64,000 bases of DNA from CAXSDR01 sp964236445. Its GTDB lineage: Bacteria > Actinomycetota > Actinomycetes > Motilibacterales > Motilibacteraceae. Location: the NCBI GenBank assembly GCA_964236445.1, contig CAXSDR010000001.1:1-64000 (forward strand). Direction: 5' to 3'. How positions within the stretch are numbered: the first letter of the stretch is position 1; each line of letters starts with the position of its first letter. Positions 50,841 to 60,190 of the stretch are shown in pieces. The notes beneath the pieces are model-generated. The model was given only the letters and a program-made list of their open reading frames with translations, was not told the DNA's origin and did not search any database. The translations under genes and the position numbers were made by a program.

Positions 50841-51278
50841 TCAGGGGACGAAGCGTCGGACGTAGCGGCGCTGCCACGGGGTCTCCACCGCATGGGCGTC
50901 GTAGTGCTGGCGGACATAGGCGACGGCATCGATCCCCGGGCCGGCGTCGATGGCGACGAGGCAGGCGAGCGCCGTCCCGGTCCTGCCGCGACCACCCCGG
51001 CACGCGATGTCGACGCGCTCGTGGGCGAGGCGCTGCCACACGTCGCGCAGAGCATCGACCGCGTCGCCGCGATCTGCGGGCAAGCCGAAGTCGCGCCATC
51101 GCAGCCATCGGACAGCCCAGGGCACGGCCGACGGTTCCTTGGAGCCGAGGTAGAGCCCGAAGGTGGGCGCGGGGCCCGCAGGCATGGGCCGCCGCAGCGA
51201 CCTGCCTCTGACGCGGACTCCCGAGGGCAGCGTGAGGATGCCGGGTGCATCGGGTGCCCAGGGCTGCAAGGCCCTCAC
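50841..51278 (-). CDS. Protein-tyrosine/dual-specificity phosphatase-like protein
   Basis: A 145-residue protein. The C-x5-R active-site loop is DIACRGGRGRTGTALACLVA, and WQRLAHERVD before it and YVRQHYDAHAVETPWQRRYV after it fit the small cysteine phosphatase fold. A general-acid Asp is not obvious but may lie in WLRWRDFGLPADRGDAV. It starts at GTG 51278, overlapping the MarR stop (GTGA), so the two are coupled. It could act on phosphoprotein or a small phosphate ester. Confidence 0.85.
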   Translation of the reverse strand: MRALQPWAPDAPGILTLPSGVRVRGRSLRRPMPAGPAPTFGLYLGSKEPSAVPWAVRWLRWRDFGLPADRGDAVDALRDVWQRLAHERVDIACRGGRGRTGTALACLVAIDAGPGIDAVAYVRQHYDAHAVETPWQRRYVRRFVP

Positions 51279-51718
51279 CAGGCGGGCCTCAGACTCCCTG
51301 ACGGAGCTAGCCGGACGAGCGACCTCTGCATGGTGGCGAACGCATGCGGCGACAGCTCGTCCCCCCACCGGTTGACGACGTCGGCGGCGGCCTGCTCAGC
51401 GGCCCGCGTGCAGGCCCGTCCGTGCGCCGTCAAGACCAGCAGCCGGGCCCGGGCATCGCTGGGGTGCGGCTTGCGCGTGACGTAGCCACGGGTCACGAGA
51501 TGCTCGACGATCTGGCTGGCAGCCTGCTTCGTGACCCCGAGGTGCTCGGCCACGTCGGCGGTTGTCGCTCTTCCCCCGCTGAGCAACGAGAACGTGAAGC
51601 CGTGAGCCGGGCGTACGTCGTCGAAACCGCGCTGCGCCAGACCCTGCTGCACGCCGTCCACCAGCTCTGAGGCAAGAGCGAGGAGGGCCGCGGCGGTCGT
51701 CCATGCGTTCTCCGTCAT
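51275..51718 (-). CDS. MarR-family transcriptional regulator
   Basis: A 147-residue winged-helix regulator: SLLSGGRATTADVAEHLGVT, KQAASQIVEHLVTRGYVTRK and the wing PHPSDARARLLVLTAHGRA are textbook MarR. It is divergent from a cupin gene, with an inverted repeat between them, and coupled to the phosphatase. It probably represses both directions until a ligand binds. Confidence 0.93.
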   Translation of the reverse strand: MTENAWTTAAALLALASELVDGVQQGLAQRGFDDVRPAHGFTFSLLSGGRATTADVAEHLGVTKQAASQIVEHLVTRGYVTRKPHPSDARARLLVLTAHGRACTRAAEQAAADVVNRWGDELSPHAFATMQRSLVRLAPSGSLRPAW

Positions 51719-51749
51719 GAAGAGATGTTGGCACAAGACGACAAATTCC

Positions 51750-51771
51750 TTGACTATGAAGAACTAGTCAA
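51750..51771. promoter_or_regulatory. Inverted repeat between the MarR and cupin genes, candidate operator
   Basis: TTGACT and AGTCAA are separated by 10 bases in an unusually AT-rich 80-bp divergent gap; outer AAGAC/GTCTT elements are partly symmetrical as well. Position and spacing fit a MarR dimer site. TTGACT could also serve as a -35 element for the cupin gene. Confidence 0.6.
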
Positions 51772-51798
51772 CCAACTTGTCTTATTGAAGGAGATGTC

Positions 51799-52194
51799 AT
51801 GTCGGTCATGCGGGCCGCTGAGGCCACGGCGTACGACACACACGGCAACCGGTTCCTGTCCTACGTCAGCCCTGCGCGCGGAAGCAGCGAGCTGTGCGCC
51901 TGGACGCTCGCCGTGCCTGCAGGGCAGCGTGGTGTGGCGCATCGGCCCACGCGGGAAGAGGTTCTGCTGGTTCTCGACGGCACCATGGACATCACCCTCG
52001 ACGGCGTCCCGTCGTCACTGGCGGCCGAGACGTCGTCCCTGGTCGGTGCCGGGACCGAGCTCAGGGCTGGCGGGTCGCGCGGCGCTAGCTCGTCGGCGAC
52101 GAGGCCCATGAGCAGCCCTCGTGCCGGCCACGCTCGTCTGCATCCGGCTCGTAGCAGCGGATGGCGATGTCGTTGTCCGCCGCAGGGTCGATGA
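51799..52194 (+). CDS. Cupin-domain protein with abnormal C-terminus
   Basis: ATG 51799 follows a strong GAAGGAG. Residues 1 to about 95 form a cupin: GSSELCAWTLAVPAGQRGVA, HRPTREEVLLVLDGTMDITL, then ETSSLVGAGTELRAGG. After about residue 98 the reading frame enters sequence that belongs, on the other strand, to a decayed acetyltransferase gene, giving a nonsense tail of about 33 residues. The last beta-strands of the cupin are therefore probably lost through a deletion. Confidence 0.7.
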   Translation: MSVMRAAEATAYDTHGNRFLSYVSPARGSSELCAWTLAVPAGQRGVAHRPTREEVLLVLDGTMDITLDGVPSSLAAETSSLVGAGTELRAGGSRGASSSATRPMSSPRAGHARLHPARSSGWRCRCPPQGR

Positions 52195-52418
52195 CGAGTC
52201 GATGACGAGTCGATGGTGCCGGCGGTCGTGGATCAGGTGCGAGGCCAGGACATGGACGGCGTCACGGCCGAGGCCCCGACCACGGCACCGTCGAGCATGA
52301 CGGCGAACGGCGCGATCGTCGGATCGTCGAGCGGCCAGCCGGGATGCTCGTGCAGCGCCGGCGTGAGGACCACCTGTCGGCCGGCGAGATTCTGGCGGGG
52401 CATGCGACCGGTGTTCAT
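52085..52418 (-). pseudogene. Decayed aminoglycoside 6'-acetyltransferase-like GNAT
   Basis: Fragments of one GNAT lie in several frames: PGWPLDDPTIAPFAVMLDGA from an ATG at 52418, then GRGLGRDAVHVLASHLIHDR and RHHRLVID, then DPAADNDIAIRCYE, and finally LLMGLVADELA. RHHRLVIDPAADN followed by AIRCYE is typical of AAC(6')-type GNATs. The middle of the fold is deleted, an 11-bp tandem duplication shifts the frame at 52188-52209, and the expected V-G-F segment after CYE is missing. It is a remnant, not a resistance gene. Confidence 0.75.
52188..52215. repeat. 11-bp tandem duplication in the acetyltransferase remnant
   Basis: TCGATGACGAG occurs twice without a gap, followed by a partial third copy (TCGATG). 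Removing one copy restores the RLVIDPAADN reading frame, so this duplication is one cause of the frameshift. Confidence 0.9.
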
Positions 52419-52465
52419 CCAGGCGCTCGATGGAACTCGACTGCGCGCATGGCATCGTGACCGGA

Positions 52466-52963
52466 ATGGACGTCCTGGTCGTGCGGCTCACCGACCCTGC
52501 GGTCACTGCGCTGCTGAACGGACTCTGGACGGAGTACGCCACCCGCTACGGCGCCGCCGACGCACGTGGCGTCATGGCAGATGCCACCGCGACGCAGTTC
52601 GACCCTCCCGATGGTGCGTTCGTCGTCCTCGTCGAGGACGGCCGCACCGTCGCCGGCGGCGGGTTCCGCCGTGTCGACGCCTTCAGTGGCGAGATCAAGC
52701 GCATGTGGACCTCGCCCACGCATCGGCGTCGCGGTCACGCCACGACAGTGCTGCATGCCCTCGAGCGACTGGCGCAACAGCAGGGCTTCTCGCGCATGCT
52801 GCTCGAGACAGGCCCCGCCCAGCCCGAGGCGATCGAGCTCTACGCCGCTGCGCGATATGCCCGCATCGACGTCTACGGCGACTACGAGCAGGCCGTGGCC
52901 TATGCGCGCGACCTGACCACCACCCGCTCGAGCGACCGCCCGCACGAAGGAGCGTCCACATGA
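52466..52963 (+). CDS. GNAT-family N-acetyltransferase
   Basis: A 165-residue acetyltransferase. GAFVVLVEDGRTVAGGGFRR and the acetyl-CoA loop EIKRMWTSPTHRRRGHATTV (R-R-x-G-x-A) followed by LLETGPAQPEAIELYAAARY are standard. ATG 52466 gives the family length; an ATG at 52430 would add 12 residues. Its stop overlaps the DinB-like gene by 4 bp. Confidence 0.88.
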   Translation: MDVLVVRLTDPAVTALLNGLWTEYATRYGAADARGVMADATATQFDPPDGAFVVLVEDGRTVAGGGFRRVDAFSGEIKRMWTSPTHRRRGHATTVLHALERLAQQQGFSRMLLETGPAQPEAIELYAAARYARIDVYGDYEQAVAYARDLTTTRSSDRPHEGAST

Positions 52964-53451
52964 CCCGCACCCGGCCGGCCGAGTCCGGAACCGAGCGGGA
53001 GACATTGGTCGCCCTGCTCGACTTCCTCCGGTCGACCGTCGAGCTCAAGGCCACCGGCCTGTCAGACGAGCAGGCGTGGGCCAGGCCGATCGCCGCCTCG
53101 CAGCTGACAGTCGCCGGAGTCGTGAACCACCTGACGGGTGTCGAGCGGTTCTGGTTCAGCATCGACTTCGCCGGCCTCGACGTGCCGTGGCCGTGGACCG
53201 AGGATGATCCGCACGGAAACTTCATGCCGGTCGCCGGCACCACGGCGGCCGATGTCCTCGAGGCCTACACCGCCGAGTGCGAACGCGCACGACAGGTCGT
53301 GGCGGTGCACGGCCTGGACACCGTCGCGCGTGCCGAGAACATGCACTTCACGCTGCGCTATGCGCTCGCGCACATGATCGAGGAGACCGCCCGCCACTGC
53401 GGACACCTCGACCTGTTGCGGGAGTCGTTGGACGGCGTACGCGGGGAGTGA
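52960..53451 (+). CDS. DinB/DUF664-family protein
   Basis: A 163-residue four-helix-bundle protein of the DinB superfamily. The three metal-binding His are visible in GVVNHLTGVERFWF and AHMIEETARHCGHLDLLRE. Members include mycothiol- or bacillithiol-dependent transferases, but most DUF664 proteins are uncharacterised. ATG 52960 overlaps the GNAT stop. It is convergent with ilvD, 34 bp away. Confidence 0.9.
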   Translation: MTRTRPAESGTERETLVALLDFLRSTVELKATGLSDEQAWARPIAASQLTVAGVVNHLTGVERFWFSIDFAGLDVPWPWTEDDPHGNFMPVAGTTAADVLEAYTAECERARQVVAVHGLDTVARAENMHFTLRYALAHMIEETARHCGHLDLLRESLDGVRGE

Positions 53452-53485
53452 GCGGCCGCCGGTCACCGGCTCCGGCGCGTCGGCG

Positions 53486-55174
<1,689 letters not shown>

Positions 55175-55274
55175 CGACGCATCGTAGAACGATCCGAGCA
55201 GCAGCGTGCCGAGCAGATCGGCGACCGGTTCCGCGGTGTCCTGGGCGCGCCCCGGCTCGCTGCGGCCCCGACGA

Positions 55275-56189
55275 TCAGTAGGCGCCGCTGACCACGTTGA
55301 GCAACGGTTGCACGGCGGCGAGGCGCTGCAGCTGGTCCTCGAGCAGGCGGCGGGCGCGCCGCTGACCTGAGGGCGCGGCGCCGCCGACGTGAGGCGTGAG
55401 GACGACACCGGGCGCGTGCCACAAGCCGGAGTCGGCGGGCAGCGGCTCGGGGTCGGTCACGTCGAGGGCCGCCCGCAGCCGGTCCGCATCCAGCTCGGCC
55501 AGCAGTGCGGCGGTGTCGACGACCGGGCCCCTGGCGACGTTGACGAGCAGGGCACCGTCCTTCATCGCCGCCAGGAACTCCTTGTCGACCATGCCCCGCG
55601 TCTCAGCGGTGAGCGGCACGGTGAGCACGACGACATCAGCGCGCGGCAGGAGCGACGGCAGCGCCTCGAGTGCGGCAACGGGTGCCACGCGGTCGTCTCG
55701 AGCCCGTCGGGCCACCCGCAGGATCTCCGCGGGCTCGAATCCCTGGACGCGCCGCTCGACCGCCGCGCCGATCGAGCCATAACCCACGAGCAGGACGACG
55801 GCGTCCGTCAGCGTCGCCGCCCCGTCGGCCGCGGTCGGGTCCCAGCTGCTCCGGTCAGCCGCGCGCGCGTGCTCGGGAAGCCGCCGCAGCGATGCCAGCA
55901 TCAGCGTGACGGCAAGCTCCGCCGTCGCGGGATCGTGGACACCCTTGCCGTTGCACAGCTCGACACCTTCGGGCACACGGTCCCGGACGGTATCGACACC
56001 GGCGCTGAGAACCTGCAGATGGCGAAGGCTCGGCAGGGCGCCGGCGAGCGTGAGCGCCGCGTCGTCGCCATGCGGCGGGCTGAAGAACACGACATCGTCA
56101 AGTCCGGCCGGTGGTGCGCCCGTGCCGTCCCACAGGAGTACGCGTATGCCGGCGGGCGCATCGACAGGAAAGGGCAGAAGTACGTCCAT
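55275..56189 (-). CDS. D-isomer-specific 2-hydroxyacid dehydrogenase family
   Basis: A 304-residue NAD-dependent dehydrogenase. The dinucleotide motif is VLLVGYGSIGAAVERRV, catalytic Arg is in LLVNVARGPVVDTAALL, Glu in DVTDPEPLPADSGLW and His in VVLTPHVGGAAPSGQ. It is a phosphoglycerate/glyoxylate/hydroxypyruvate reductase-like enzyme of unknown substrate, 100 bp upstream of ilvD. Confidence 0.92.
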   Translation of the reverse strand: MDVLLPFPVDAPAGIRVLLWDGTGAPPAGLDDVVFFSPPHGDDAALTLAGALPSLRHLQVLSAGVDTVRDRVPEGVELCNGKGVHDPATAELAVTLMLASLRRLPEHARAADRSSWDPTAADGAATLTDAVVLLVGYGSIGAAVERRVQGFEPAEILRVARRARDDRVAPVAALEALPSLLPRADVVVLTVPLTAETRGMVDKEFLAAMKDGALLVNVARGPVVDTAALLAELDADRLRAALDVTDPEPLPADSGLWHAPGVVLTPHVGGAAPSGQRRARRLLEDQLQRLAAVQPLLNVVSGAY

Positions 56190-56329
56190 GGGCGCACCCC
56201 TTCCCCGCGGGCAGCAGCGGCAGACCCGGAGGAGAACCGCACCGATGACGACGGCCGACCCACGGATGACGATGCCCGGCCCGCCGAGAAGGCGGACCGG
56301 GCACTCGCTACGAGCGGGGACGAAACGGA

Positions 56330-57847
56330 TCAGCTGGTGCCGTTGATGACGTTGAAGCTGGCGTCAAGAGCCGAACCGCGGGCAGGCTTGTAGAGGTCGT
56401 AGCCGTGCGGGTCGCACTGCAGGCCACCGTTGATGCAGTGGACGGTCAGTGCGCTGATCTGCGCGGGGTCCCAGCCCATGAAGAAGTCGTAGTGCCAGGT
56501 GAAGCCACGACCGCTGGCCAGGTGGACCTGGGACATGTCGCCGCTGACCGGGAAGGCCATCTTGAACTCGAGCATGATCAGGGCCACGGGGTGGTCGCTG
56601 GGGCAGTGCCCGTTGACCGGGTAGGCCATGTGGCTCTTGTGGTCGGCGCTGTCGAGGTGGATGCCGTCCCAGCAGCTCGGTGCCTGGAAGCGCACGTTGA
56701 GCTGGCTGCCGGCAGGGCAGTTCGCCGGGATGTCATAGACGTGGTCCAGGCTTCCGCACTCCCAGCCGACGACGGTGCCGGGCGAGTTCTGGAAGTCGGC
56801 AGCCGTCGTCGCCTTGGCGTTGCCCACGACGAAGCGCAGGCCCTTCGGGAACGGCTTGACCGTCTTGTAGTCGTTGATGCCGGACTTGTAGTAGATGACC
56901 TGGTTGCCCTGGGGAATGACCGGTGTCGTGCCGTTGAAGACCGTCGGGAACCAGTAGCCCGAGCGGTCGTGCGGGTCTGTGCACGACGTCGAGCCGGCCA
57001 TCAGCTTGGCGGTCGTACTGAAGGCGTCGGTCGTCGTGCTGCCCATGAACGTATGGCTGTGCGACGCGCCAGGCTGCGACGGGAAGACGATGGGGTCGTC
57101 CGGAAGGCTGCGGGTGGGAGCGCAGTTCGCCTGGAACTCGTGGTGCGACGGCTCGTTGCCGACCGGCGGGTCGAAGATGTCAGGCGCCGGATAGGGGTTG
57201 GGCGTCGCGAGCGTCATCGACTCGCCAGGGTCGACGTTGGACGTCGTCGGGGTCGGAGGGTTGGTGGCTGAGGTGGGCGACGTCGTCGGCGTGCTGGTCG
57301 CGCCGACGGGCGTGCCATAGACCTGCATCTCCCAGAGCGAGTAGCCGTAGCCTGTCGCGCGCTTGACGCCCTGCAGCTTCACGTAGCGCGCGGTGCCGCT
57401 GACAGCGAGGGTCTCGGTGCCGCCTTTGCCGGTGCTGGTCGAGTAGAGGCTCGACCAGGTCGTGCCGTCGGTCGAGCCGTCGATGCGGTAGGCCGAGCCG
57501 TAGGCGGCCTCCCAGGTGAGCACGATCTGCCCGACGGGGGTCGCGGTGCCGAGGTCGACCTGCAGCCACGCGTCGTCCACGAACTGGCTCGACCAGCGCG
57601 TGCCGGTCAGGTTGGCGTCGAACGCGGCGCGGGCCGGGGTGACCGTGTCGTTCTCCGGCGTCGATGACGTCGCGACCTTGCCCTGCGAGAGCAGCGAGCC
57701 CGCGGCCGACGCGGTGGATCCGAGGCTGAACAACGACACGCTCGCCACCACGGCGACGGCAACGGCGCCGAACACCGGGACGGCCAGGCGCCACTGGCGC
57801 GGACGTGGCATCAACCGGCGAGGCCGGCCGGGAAGGGCATGAGACAC
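56330..57847 (-). CDS. Secreted discoidin (F5/8C)-DUF1996 protein
   Basis: A 505-residue protein with an N-terminal signal/anchor (LAVPVFGAVAVAVVASVSLF, then A-S-A). Residues of about 50-170 form a discoidin-like carbohydrate-binding domain (FDANLTGTRWSSQFVDDAWL, VDLGTATPVGQIVLTWE). A Thr/Pro/Ser linker follows, then a DUF1996 domain from about 220 (HHEFQANCAPTRS, PGASHSHTFMGS, CWDGIHLDSADHKSHMAYP). Actinobacterial and fungal DUF1996 proteins are secreted and of unknown reaction; the binding module suggests action on polysaccharide. A LacI-type operator lies upstream. Confidence 0.9.
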   Translation of the reverse strand: MSHALPGRPRRLMPRPRQWRLAVPVFGAVAVAVVASVSLFSLGSTASAAGSLLSQGKVATSSTPENDTVTPARAAFDANLTGTRWSSQFVDDAWLQVDLGTATPVGQIVLTWEAAYGSAYRIDGSTDGTTWSSLYSTSTGKGGTETLAVSGTARYVKLQGVKRATGYGYSLWEMQVYGTPVGATSTPTTSPTSATNPPTPTTSNVDPGESMTLATPNPYPAPDIFDPPVGNEPSHHEFQANCAPTRSLPDDPIVFPSQPGASHSHTFMGSTTTDAFSTTAKLMAGSTSCTDPHDRSGYWFPTVFNGTTPVIPQGNQVIYYKSGINDYKTVKPFPKGLRFVVGNAKATTAADFQNSPGTVVGWECGSLDHVYDIPANCPAGSQLNVRFQAPSCWDGIHLDSADHKSHMAYPVNGHCPSDHPVALIMLEFKMAFPVSGDMSQVHLASGRGFTWHYDFFMGWDPAQISALTVHCINGGLQCDPHGYDLYKPARGSALDASFNVINGTS

Positions 57848-57969
57848 AAGGACTCCTAGCTGGGGGGAAATCAGCGACGGATGCGACGCCTCCGAGCAGC
57901 CGCCTCACCAGACCGGGTGTGCCCGGTCCGATGGGGAGGAGGCGGGGACCAACGAGTCCAGACCTGCTC

Positions 57970-57983
57970 GGAAAGCGCTTTCC
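57970..57983. promoter_or_regulatory. LacI-family-type operator palindrome
   Basis: GGAAAGCGCTTTCC is a perfect 14-bp palindrome with the central CG of LacI-family operators, 123 bp upstream of the DUF1996 gene. It suggests sugar-dependent control of the secreted protein. The remainder of the 338-bp gap at 57848-58185 has no gene; the AT-richer stretch at 58080-58130 probably holds the receptor promoter. Confidence 0.65.
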
Positions 57984-58185
57984 AGAGGAAAGCGTCCCTC
58001 AGCCTCCTGTGTCAACCCTTCCGAAGCACAAATCCGCTGAGCGGGGACAAAGTTGACAGTGCCGCAGTCGGCCCCCCCTTCCATGACACTCCCCCCACAA
58101 ACACACACTTTGTGACGATAAGGGTGCAGAGGGTCACCTGATCGGCCTACTCCCCTGCGCAGCGGAAATCGCCGAAACAACTGGC

Positions 58186-60147
58186 ATGGATGCTCTGCTC
58201 AGTCCTGCCTTGGCGCTGTTGAACCGCATGCGGTTCGCGCAGAAGGTTGCCACCATCGCCGTGCTCCTGCTGCTGCCTCAGGTGATCAGCGTGCAGGCTC
58301 AGTGGCGCGAGCTGCAGAGCCAGGTCACGGTCGTGCACCAGGAGCGGGCCGGGCTCGACCTGATCGCACCTGCCTTGAGCCTGCACGCGGCTGTCGCGCG
58401 CCAGCGGGCCGGCATCACCGCGACCGAGAAGACGGCCGATCTCTATGCCTCGCTCAAGACGGCACAAGCCAAGGCGCCGGTGTCCCTGGGCAGCTCGAAG
58501 GCGTTCGGCCGGGTCACCGCAGCGATGGCGCTCACGGCCGGCAAGGCGAACGCGGCATCACTCGAAGGTGTCCTCGACACGCTCACCGACCTCGTCAACG
58601 TCGTCGCCGACAACTCTCACCTCAGCGTCGACCCCCAGCTCGCCTCGAAGTACGTCATCGAGGCCACCACCACGGACGCCACCGGCCTCATCGCCGCCTG
58701 CGCCACGCTCACCCCTCACGCCCTCATCAGCGGCAACAGCGAGGCAGCCGACGCGGTCGCCCGACTCAACCGGGCCGCGAGCGTACGCACCGCCGGCGTC
58801 GCGCTGGCCGCCGACCTGGGCAAGGCTGCGGCTCCCGACCCCGACCTCTCGGCACGGCTTCACGCCACGATCATGAGTCTCAGTGAGACGGGCGAGGTCC
58901 TCAACAGCGACACCTACGATGCAGCCGACGCGTTGGTCTCCACCTCCTACGGCGCACTGACTCTGACCGGGTCGGCGAATCATGTGGGTGGCCCGACCGC
59001 CGCGATTGCCTCCACCGCGGGCACCCTGCCCGAAAAGCTGCTCACCGGCGCTCGTGGCATGGAGATCTCCGGGACCGCCGTCCTGCAGGAGCTGCTGGCG
59101 GCCCGCGTGGCCCAGCTCAAGGGCGATCAGCGGGCTCCGCTGAAGACGGCGCTCCTGGCCCTGCTCGTCGCGCTCTACGTCTTCGTGGCGTTCATGCGCT
59201 CCACCTCGCGCAACCTCGGCCGACTGCTCCACAGTCTGCAGTCCCTCGCCCGCCGGGACCTGACCGATGAGCCGGACGTCCGCACCAAGGACGAGCTCGG
59301 GCTGATGGCCAGTGCGCTGCGCCAGACGACCGAGTCGCTGCGCGGAACGCTCGCGGAGATGGACGGCAACAGCGAGTCCCTGGCCGCCGCCGCGGAGGAG
59401 CTGTCGGTGACGAGCCGTGAGGTGGCGATGGCCGCGCAGAGCACCATGGACCAGGTGGGCCTGCTCGGCGACGGCGCTGCCCGGGTCGACGCGCGGACGC
59501 GCTTGCTGCGCACGGACGCCCAGGAGCTCAACCTCTCGATCGCCGAGATCGCCGCGAGCGCCGAACAGGCCGTCAGCGTCGTCACCGAGGCCGTCGAGCA
59601 GGTGCAGGCTGCCCGCGCGGCCTCCGACGAGCTCGTCGCCTCTTCCCAGCAGATCGGTGACGTGGTGCGCCTCATGACGGCGATCGCGGAGCAGACCAAC
59701 CTGCTGGCGCTCAACGCCACCATCGAAGCGGCACGCGCCGGTGATGCCGGTCGGGGTTTCGCGGTCGTCGCCGCCGAGGTCAAGGAGCTCGCTCGGGAAG
59801 CCGCTCGCGCGAGCGAGGACGTCGCCGGCAAGATCCTCGTCGTGCAGGAACAGGCGCGCATGAACGGCACGACGATGGACCGCGTCGTGGTCGTCATCGG
59901 GCAGATCAACGACGGTCAGGCTCTGATCGCCGGCGCCGTCGAGGAGCAGACCGCCACGACCGCCGCGATGCAGGACTCGGTGGCCGACGCAGCCCACGCA
60001 GGCACGGTGATCGCCAACGGCGTACGCAGCGTCGCCGACCTCGCCCAGGGCACGACGGCGGGTGCCAGCAGCACGCAGCAGGCCGCCAGTGAGCTGGCGC
60101 GCCTGTCGACCGACCTGCGGTCGGTCATCTCCTCGTTCCGCGTCTAG
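58186..60147 (+). CDS. Methyl-accepting chemotaxis protein
   Basis: A 653-residue receptor. TM1 is VATIAVLLLLPQVISVQ, followed by a periplasmic sensor region of about 280 residues with no known domain, TM2 (ALLALLVALYVFVAFM), a HAMP linker (LGRLLHSLQSLARRDLTDE) and a signalling coiled coil with the invariant tip EQTNLLALNATIEAARAG. It implies a chemotaxis system and probably flagella. ATG 58186 is used; no other chemotaxis gene is near. It is divergent from the DUF1996 gene. Confidence 0.95.
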   Translation: MDALLSPALALLNRMRFAQKVATIAVLLLLPQVISVQAQWRELQSQVTVVHQERAGLDLIAPALSLHAAVARQRAGITATEKTADLYASLKTAQAKAPVSLGSSKAFGRVTAAMALTAGKANAASLEGVLDTLTDLVNVVADNSHLSVDPQLASKYVIEATTTDATGLIAACATLTPHALISGNSEAADAVARLNRAASVRTAGVALAADLGKAAAPDPDLSARLHATIMSLSETGEVLNSDTYDAADALVSTSYGALTLTGSANHVGGPTAAIASTAGTLPEKLLTGARGMEISGTAVLQELLAARVAQLKGDQRAPLKTALLALLVALYVFVAFMRSTSRNLGRLLHSLQSLARRDLTDEPDVRTKDELGLMASALRQTTESLRGTLAEMDGNSESLAAAAEELSVTSREVAMAAQSTMDQVGLLGDGAARVDARTRLLRTDAQELNLSIAEIAASAEQAVSVVTEAVEQVQAARAASDELVASSQQIGDVVRLMTAIAEQTNLLALNATIEAARAGDAGRGFAVVAAEVKELAREAARASEDVAGKILVVQEQARMNGTTMDRVVVVIGQINDGQALIAGAVEEQTATTAAMQDSVADAAHAGTVIANGVRSVADLAQGTTAGASSTQQAASELARLSTDLRSVISSFRV

Positions 60148-60190
60148 ACCTCCTGCATCCCGGGCTCGGGTCGCCCGCCGAGGCCACGCG

